Origin: Holosporales bacterium
GTDB lineage: Bacteria; Pseudomonadota; Alphaproteobacteria; BNTO01
Reading direction: 5' to 3'
Assembly (NCBI GenBank): GCA_031265645.1
Contig: JAISCJ010000004.1
Span: 1-9,988 of the forward strand
Length of the DNA stretch: 9,988 nt
How positions within the stretch are numbered: position 1 is the stretch's first letter; each line of letters begins with the position of its first letter. The position numbers and the translations under genes were made by a program. The notes below the pieces were generated by a model. That model saw only the letters and a program-made list of their open reading frames with translations, was not told where the DNA came from and ran no database searches. Positions 5,933 to 9,988 of the stretch are shown here, in pieces.

Positions 5933-6188
5933 CCCCTGACGACAAACACAATTAATGCATTTGCTCGTGAATTTTCTGAAATATTATGAATGAACATCTT
6001 CTAGTTTACTTCACAGACGAAACGGACCGCGTGCCAGCAATTGATTTAAACAAATCCCACAATATTTAGCAAGCTCTGCTCAAAATGGTGGAGCGAGAGT
6101 AGACGCAAACATACTGTCTGCGCGCCCTCCGCAGAACCGAACATGCCCCAATTTACTACAGTAATACATGATGGCCGTAATGCTTGCG
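5933..6188. other. Intergenic region between tolR and the small ORF, no gene recognised
   Basis: This stretch lies downstream of tolR on the minus strand. A compact hairpin at 6104-6122 (in minus RNA CGCAGACA-GTA-TGTTTGCG, one G.U pair) lies about 70 nt past the tolR stop, but no T-run follows. A promoter for the small ORF and pnp is expected here. CATAAT at about 5983-5988 on the minus strand resembles a -10 but lacks a matching -35. No tolA-like start and no tRNA were found. Confidence 0.45.
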
Positions 6189-6617
6189 TTACCCTTGTCC
6201 AGACGGTGACGGAACTTCTGCAACAAGCGAGACCTTTCCAATTCCGCTGTTCGCAAGGTGAGCCATGACATCAATCACGGCAGAATATTTCAAGTTTTTA
6301 TCGCCTCGAACAAACACGCATGCATCCTTATTGTTGCCGATTATTGCACGTAATTTATCGACTAACTCGTTCATTTCTACTTTCGTTTCCTGAACGAACA
6401 CTTGCCCCGTTGCATCAATTGAAACAATAAGGGAATCTTCCGATTCGGTCGATTGCGGCGCAGTAGTTTGAGGCAAATCTACTTTTACCCCAACAGTTAC
6501 CATCGGCGCTGTAACCATAAATATTACAAGAAGCACGAGCATAACATCAACCATCGGCGTAACGTTTACTGCGCTGTTAGGCTTGAAATCTCTGTTTTTT
6601 CTTCGCAATTGCTTCAT
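6189..6617 (-). CDS. tolR: Tol-Pal system protein TolR
   Basis: TolR is a single-span inner-membrane protein of the TolQ-TolR proton-driven motor, which acts with TolA, TolB and Pal in outer-membrane constriction at division and envelope stability. This one is 142 residues, normal for the ExbD/TolR family. A short basic cytoplasmic N-terminus (MKQLRRKNRDFKP) leads to VNVTPMVDVMLVLLVIFMV. The single membrane helix is at about residues 22-40 and carries Asp24, the residue equivalent to the proton-carrying Asp23 of E. coli TolR. The VKVDLPQ that follows is characteristic. The periplasmic domain (about 60-135) ends with the family's I-D-V-M-A-x-L-x-x-x-G segment. The ATG at 6617 lies 4 nt after the tolQ stop with no strong ribosome site, so translational coupling to tolQ is likely. 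The VDLPQ form and the TolQ partner favour TolR over ExbD. Confidence 0.95.
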   Translation of the reverse strand: MKQLRRKNRDFKPNSAVNVTPMVDVMLVLLVIFMVTAPMVTVGVKVDLPQTTAPQSTESEDSLIVSIDATGQVFVQETKVEMNELVDKLRAIIGNNKDACVFVRGDKNLKYSAVIDVMAHLANSGIGKVSLVAEVPSPSGQG

Positions 6618-6621
6618 TTAA

Positions 6622-7431
6622 TTAGCTACGTTCTTCTAACAATTGACGCGCCACAATGGCATTAAACTCATTGCTAAATGCTTCAAGCCTGTTGGCGTAC
6701 CGTGTTAAGTCGATTGATATTGAATTAAATGCAATCGCAGCGGGGATAGATGCAACAACGCCAACTGCGGTAGCGAACAAAGCCTCGGCTATTCCTGGGG
6801 CAACGGCTACAAGATTAGTACTTTGCAGCGCAACAATTCTCTGAAAGCTGTGCATTGTACCGAGCACAGTTCCAAATAGGCCGACGATTACGCCGTTAGA
6901 CCCCAATGAAGCCAAGAACCCTAGGTGCCGTTCCACTGAAGCAATTTCGCGATTAATAACAAGCTGCATCACACGATCAATGCGCTGCTCAATGTTTCCT
7001 GTCCCACTTTTTGACACTGCATAGTTCCATTCTCGCATTGCCGCGCAAAACATTGACGCAAGCGGATCAGAAGCATTCCCGTTTACTCTTTGGTATAGAG
7101 ATTCAAGCGAACCTGCACTCCAAAACATTTCCTCGAATTCGTCTGCAGCAGCATTTAACTGTTTTAAACGGCGTGTTTTGTTGATGATTATTGCCCAAGA
7201 CCACACGCTTGCGCAGATCAGGCTAACAATAACCAATTGGACAATAAATTCTGCCCGCAAGAACAACGCCCACATTGAAGTACTGAGACTTCCTTCAGAC
7301 ACATGCTGCAATGTGGTTGCAGGGATTTCTGCGGCCGCTCTCACCGCGCTTTTTGCTACTTCGCTTGCCGTTACAGCACCTGTTACTACGGTTAGCGCTG
7401 CTCCCGTTACCACCCCTGCCACAGAAAACAT
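6622..7431 (-). CDS. tolQ: Tol-Pal system protein TolQ with extended N-terminus
   Basis: TolQ is the multi-span subunit of the TolQ-TolR motor (MotA/TolQ/ExbB proton channel family). The protein is 269 residues, about 30-40 longer than usual. Three family helices are clear: about 62-83 (SVWSWAIII), 171-194 (FLASLGSNGVIVGLFGTVLG) and 212-235 (PGIAEALFATAVGVVASIPAAIAFN). The cytoplasmic loop contains FEEMFWSAGSLESLYQ and IEQRIDRVMQ, and the end has RLEAFSNEFNAIVARQL, all standard alphaproteobacterial TolQ blocks. The extra N-terminus begins MFSVAGVVTGAALTVVTGAV, a hydrophobic Ala/Val/Gly/Thr stretch resembling a signal or additional membrane segment. The start is well supported by AAGGAG at 7437-7442, 5 nt before the ATG. 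The gene begins 36 nt after the lon stop and is probably co-transcribed with it and with tolR. ybgC, a common tolQ neighbour, is absent. Confidence 0.95.
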   Translation of the reverse strand: MFSVAGVVTGAALTVVTGAVTASEVAKSAVRAAAEIPATTLQHVSEGSLSTSMWALFLRAEFIVQLVIVSLICASVWSWAIIINKTRRLKQLNAAADEFEEMFWSAGSLESLYQRVNGNASDPLASMFCAAMREWNYAVSKSGTGNIEQRIDRVMQLVINREIASVERHLGFLASLGSNGVIVGLFGTVLGTMHSFQRIVALQSTNLVAVAPGIAEALFATAVGVVASIPAAIAFNSISIDLTRYANRLEAFSNEFNAIVARQLLEERS

Positions 7432-7467
7432 GAATGCTCCTTACAACTTATGCCTTGCCATTGCTTG

Positions 7468-9804
7468 CTATAACCCAATCTGTTCAGGATGTGATAGTGC
7501 GTGATGTAACACTTCATCCAGATTCGATGCCATAACAAACGTCAAGTCATTCTTTATCTTTTCGTCAATGTCAGCTAGGTCTTTTTCATTTTCCTTGGGG
7601 ATTATAACTGTTTTTATTCCTCCACGGTGGGCGGCCAGCAATTTCTCCTTTAATCCGCCAATTTCTAATACCTGACCGCGCAAGTTGATTTCACCCGTCA
7701 TCGCAACATCATGTCGCACAACCATTTTCGTTAACGCCGACGTCAAAGCTGCGCATATAGCAGTTCCTGCAGACGGGCCATCTTTCGGCGTCGCCCCCTC
7801 AGGAACGTGCACGTGAATATCATGCTTTTCAAAAAAGTCTTGTGCAATGTCCCAATTTTCCGACTTCAGGCGAATATAACTAACAGAAGCTTGGATTGAC
7901 TCTTTCATTACGTCTCCAAGTTTGCCCGTTTGTATGACTTGCCCTTTCCCGGATAAAATCAAAACTTCAATAAACAAAATATCTCCGCCAACTTCCGTCC
8001 ACGCCAAGCCCGTAGAAATTCCAGGTTCCTTAAACAATTCGGACTTTCCAAAATTATACTTTGGAACACCACAAAATTTTTGAATGTACTCGTGATTGAT
8101 TGTTATGCTAGACGCATGAGTCGTGACGATTTCCCTGACAGCTTTTCGTGAGAGTGTCGCAATTTCTCGTTCTAGATTCCTGACTCCAGCTTCTTTTGTA
8201 TACGCTCGGATCAGTTCAAATATAGACGCTGGATCTATACGAAACTCTGATTCTTTCAATCCATGAATTTGCATTTGTTTCGGAACGATATGATTCATCG
8301 CTATGTGAAACTTCTCATCATCTGTATAACCAGGAATGCGAATTATTTCCATTCTGTCCAACAGCGGTTGTGGCATGTTTAGCGTATTCGCCGTAGCAAG
8401 AAACATCACTTCCGATAAATCGTAATCAACTTCGATGTAGTTATCGTTGAATGCAGAGTTTTGTTCTGGATCCAATACTTCCAGCAACGCCGACGCGGGG
8501 TCCCCACGCCAGTCATGCCCGAGTTTATCAACTTCATCCAGTAAAAATAGTGGATTGCTATGCTTGGCTTTTTTCATTCCTTGGAGAATTTTGCCTGGCA
8601 TTGCGCCAATATACGTGCTTCGATGCCCACGAATTTCCGCTTCGTCGGAAACGCCACCAAGCGAAACCCGAACGAATGCGCGTCCCGTGGCCTCTGCTAT
8701 AGACTTTCCAAGAGATGTCTTTCCTACTCCCGGAGGACCAACAAAGCACAATATTTGTCCTGGAAGTCGCTCAACTCTGAGCTGAACAGCCAAATACTCA
8801 AGGATTCTATCCTTAACATTCTTTAATGCGTAGTGGTCTCGCTCAAGTACTTTCTCCGCTGCGGCAAGATCTTTTTTAATTTTTGTTTTTTTACTCCATG
8901 GAATGTCTAAAAGCCAATCCAGATATGTGCGGATTACCGTATATTCAGCTGACATCGAATTCATCGAACGAAGCCTTGCCAAACGAGACGTCGCTCGTTC
9001 CCTCGCTTCCTTTGACAATTTTGTTTGTTCGATACGCTTCTCATAGGCTTTGAATTCATCTTCAGGATCTTCGGTTTTTCCTAGCTCTTTATTTATTGCT
9101 CGGATTTGCTCATTTAAATAGTACTCTCGCTGCGTTTTCTCTATTTGCTTTTTTACTCTACCGTGAATGCGCTTTTCTACGGTATAAACCTCATTTTCTG
9201 CGCGCAGCAAGCTCAAAATATCTTCCAACCGTTCAACTAAATCCTGGTTTTCCAACATTGATTGCTTTTCCTGCACGTTTATAGCCAGGCCCGCCATGAT
9301 CATGTTTACGAATTCACTCGAGTCCTCAACGTTGCTGAGCATTGTGTGGAACTCTTGCGCGAACTTTGAATTTACCTTGGCGAAGCTCTCGAATTCTTTC
9401 AATATGACTCGATGTAAAACCTCCGCTTCACTCGCATTCGACACAAAGTCCGGTAACTCTTCGATCGACGTGCTTACATATCCATTAGTGTTGCGAAGCC
9501 CCATGGCCCTGACTCGGTATTCACCAGATACAAGAATTTTTACGGTTCCGTCAGAAAGCTCCAATATTTGCCTTAGCGTTCCAAGTGTTCCTACAGTGTA
9601 TATGTCTGACAACTTGGGCTCATTCTCTGATGGGTGCTTCTGTGTAAGCAGCACTATGTCCCGATTCTTTCGTTCCCAAGCGGCCTTCACTGCTGCAACC
9701 GACTTCACGCGCCCAACAAACAGCGGGACAGCCATACTTGGAAATACAACAGTGTCCCTGAGAACAAGAACAGGAACATTTTTTTTATCTGCTTTTTCAG
9801 CCAT
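7468..9804 (-). CDS. lon: ATP-dependent protease Lon (LonA type)
   Basis: Lon is a cytosolic homohexameric AAA+ serine-lysine protease that unfolds and degrades damaged and regulatory proteins. At 778 residues it is full length (E. coli 784). The N-terminal substrate-binding domain begins VPVLVLRDTVVFPSMAVPLFVGR at about 10-32. A charged helical region with REYYLNEQIRAINKELG lies at about 226-242. The AAA+ module has Walker A GPPGVGKT at 356-363, Walker B LFLLDEVD at 419-426, sensor-1 TAN at 471-473, and GVRNLEREIATLSRK at about 540-554 in the small domain. The C-terminal protease domain has the catalytic serine in PKDGPSAG (Ser678) and the lysine in GGLKEKLLAAHRG (Lys721), the same 43-residue spacing as the E. 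coli Ser679/Lys722 pair. All key residues are present, so it should be active. The ATG at 9804 gives the normal N-terminus although its ribosome site is weak. No sigma32-type heat-shock promoter was seen in the 184 bases upstream. clpX, the common upstream neighbour, is not visible. Confidence 0.98.
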   Translation of the reverse strand: MAEKADKKNVPVLVLRDTVVFPSMAVPLFVGRVKSVAAVKAAWERKNRDIVLLTQKHPSENEPKLSDIYTVGTLGTLRQILELSDGTVKILVSGEYRVRAMGLRNTNGYVSTSIEELPDFVSNASEAEVLHRVILKEFESFAKVNSKFAQEFHTMLSNVEDSSEFVNMIMAGLAINVQEKQSMLENQDLVERLEDILSLLRAENEVYTVEKRIHGRVKKQIEKTQREYYLNEQIRAINKELGKTEDPEDEFKAYEKRIEQTKLSKEARERATSRLARLRSMNSMSAEYTVIRTYLDWLLDIPWSKKTKIKKDLAAAEKVLERDHYALKNVKDRILEYLAVQLRVERLPGQILCFVGPPGVGKTSLGKSIAEATGRAFVRVSLGGVSDEAEIRGHRSTYIGAMPGKILQGMKKAKHSNPLFLLDEVDKLGHDWRGDPASALLEVLDPEQNSAFNDNYIEVDYDLSEVMFLATANTLNMPQPLLDRMEIIRIPGYTDDEKFHIAMNHIVPKQMQIHGLKESEFRIDPASIFELIRAYTKEAGVRNLEREIATLSRKAVREIVTTHASSITINHEYIQKFCGVPKYNFGKSELFKEPGISTGLAWTEVGGDILFIEVLILSGKGQVIQTGKLGDVMKESIQASVSYIRLKSENWDIAQDFFEKHDIHVHVPEGATPKDGPSAGTAICAALTSALTKMVVRHDVAMTGEINLRGQVLEIGGLKEKLLAAHRGGIKTVIIPKENEKDLADIDEKIKNDLTFVMASNLDEVLHHALSHPEQIGL

Positions 9805-9899
9805 AAGGTTTGGTAACGTTTCGCCTTCGTAATGTCTTCAGATTACATTAGATTTCGCGAACCTACTATCTGTAATTCTCGGACTGATTTCCCACCCCC
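9805..9899. promoter_or_regulatory. lon upstream region, promoter not resolved
   Basis: This short stretch should contain the lon promoter if lon is transcribed on its own. It holds a TTCGCGAA palindrome at 9854-9861 and no clear -35/-10 pair, CIRCE element or sigma32 site on the minus strand. Ribosome-site strength before the lon ATG is poor. Confidence 0.3.
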
Positions 9900-9988
9900 T
9901 CATTCTGTTGGCGGAGTGTTCTCAATGCGTTGACGTTGCAGCGTCTTTGGCAGAAAAAGTTTCAGCAATTTCAGCACGTCATTCATTT
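9900..9988 (-). CDS. Possible end of an upstream reading frame or 28-residue ORF, unidentified
   Basis: A frame open from the right edge ends at TGA 9900-9902. It contains an ATG at 9986, giving 28 residues starting MNDVLKLLKLFLPKTLQRQR and ending NTPPTE. It could be the C-terminus of a gene beyond the window or a chance frame. It does not resemble the end of ClpX as I know it. There is too little sequence to name it. Confidence 0.25.
   Translation of the reverse strand, partial: MNDVLKLLKLFLPKTLQRQRIENTPPTE

Noticed and set aside
5894..5934. The 38-bp hairpin flanked by CCC, considered as a second tiny mobile element.
   Set aside because: A 3-bp flank of a single base type is too weak as a target duplication, and the position over a start codon fits an RNA structure better.
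6022..6036. TGGCACG on the minus strand, resembling the -24 half of a sigma54 promoter.
   Set aside because: The -12 TTGC half is missing at the required spacing.
6086..6093. CTCCACCA on the minus strand, like the 3' end of a tRNA or tmRNA.
   Set aside because: No T-arm GGTTCRANNCC, anticodon arm or matching acceptor 5' strand is found upstream. GGGGC near 6150 does not complete a tRNA or SRP RNA fold.
6080..6274. Minus-strand frame overlapping the end of tolR, considered as a tolA start.
   Set aside because: It lies mostly in a shifted frame of tolR, has no ribosome site at its later ATG (6169) and does not resemble the TolA N-terminal membrane anchor.
8447..8826. Several plus-strand frames opposite lon.
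   Set aside because: They are shadows of a strongly conserved lon coding sequence containing the Walker A region.

Overview
The window reads as chromosomal DNA of an AT-leaning alphaproteobacterium, most likely an intracellular or host-associated lineage of the Rickettsiales/Holosporales kind. The inference rests on protein character: the class I (DhnA/FbaB-type) fructose-bisphosphate aldolase fragment, TolQ, TolR, PNPase and Lon all have the sequence style I know from that class. No ribosomal RNA or other decisive marker is present, so the assignment is an inference. No phage, plasmid, CRISPR or defence genes were found.

Layout: (1) 1-447, minus strand, the N-terminal half of a class I fructose-bisphosphate aldolase running off the left edge. 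(2) A roughly 360-base AT-rich divergent intergenic region. (3) 809-2095, plus strand, a 12-helix MFS transporter. (4) 2096-2311, a spacer with a long degenerate inverted repeat followed by a T-run. (5) 2312-2941, plus strand, a short, divergent RecO. (6) 2942-3425, a convergent intergenic region carrying a 91-bp miniature inverted-repeat element with perfect 16-bp ends and a 5-bp target duplication, plus several hairpins. (7) 9804 down to 3426, minus strand, a co-directional block read as lon, tolQ, tolR, a possible 46-residue small ORF, and pnp. (8) 9805-9988, the region upstream of lon, with a possible short reading-frame end at the right edge.

How the genes fit together: the minus-strand block combines protein quality control (Lon), envelope energisation (TolQ/TolR, the proton-driven motor of the Tol-Pal system) and RNA turnover (PNPase). 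Lon and tolQ are 36 nt apart, tolQ and tolR are 4 nt apart, and the small ORF and pnp are 20 nt apart. tolA, tolB and pal do not follow tolR, so the Tol system is split. rpsO (ribosomal protein S15), which commonly precedes pnp in bacteria, is absent from its usual place.

Nothing here amounts to a clear new multi-gene system. The items most worth checking are the intact miniature element with its frame-preserving insertion, the unrecognised Cys/Gly-containing small ORF at the rpsO position with its start inside a hairpin, the RGG/RGD-repeat tail on PNPase, and the long inverted repeat between the MFS gene and recO.
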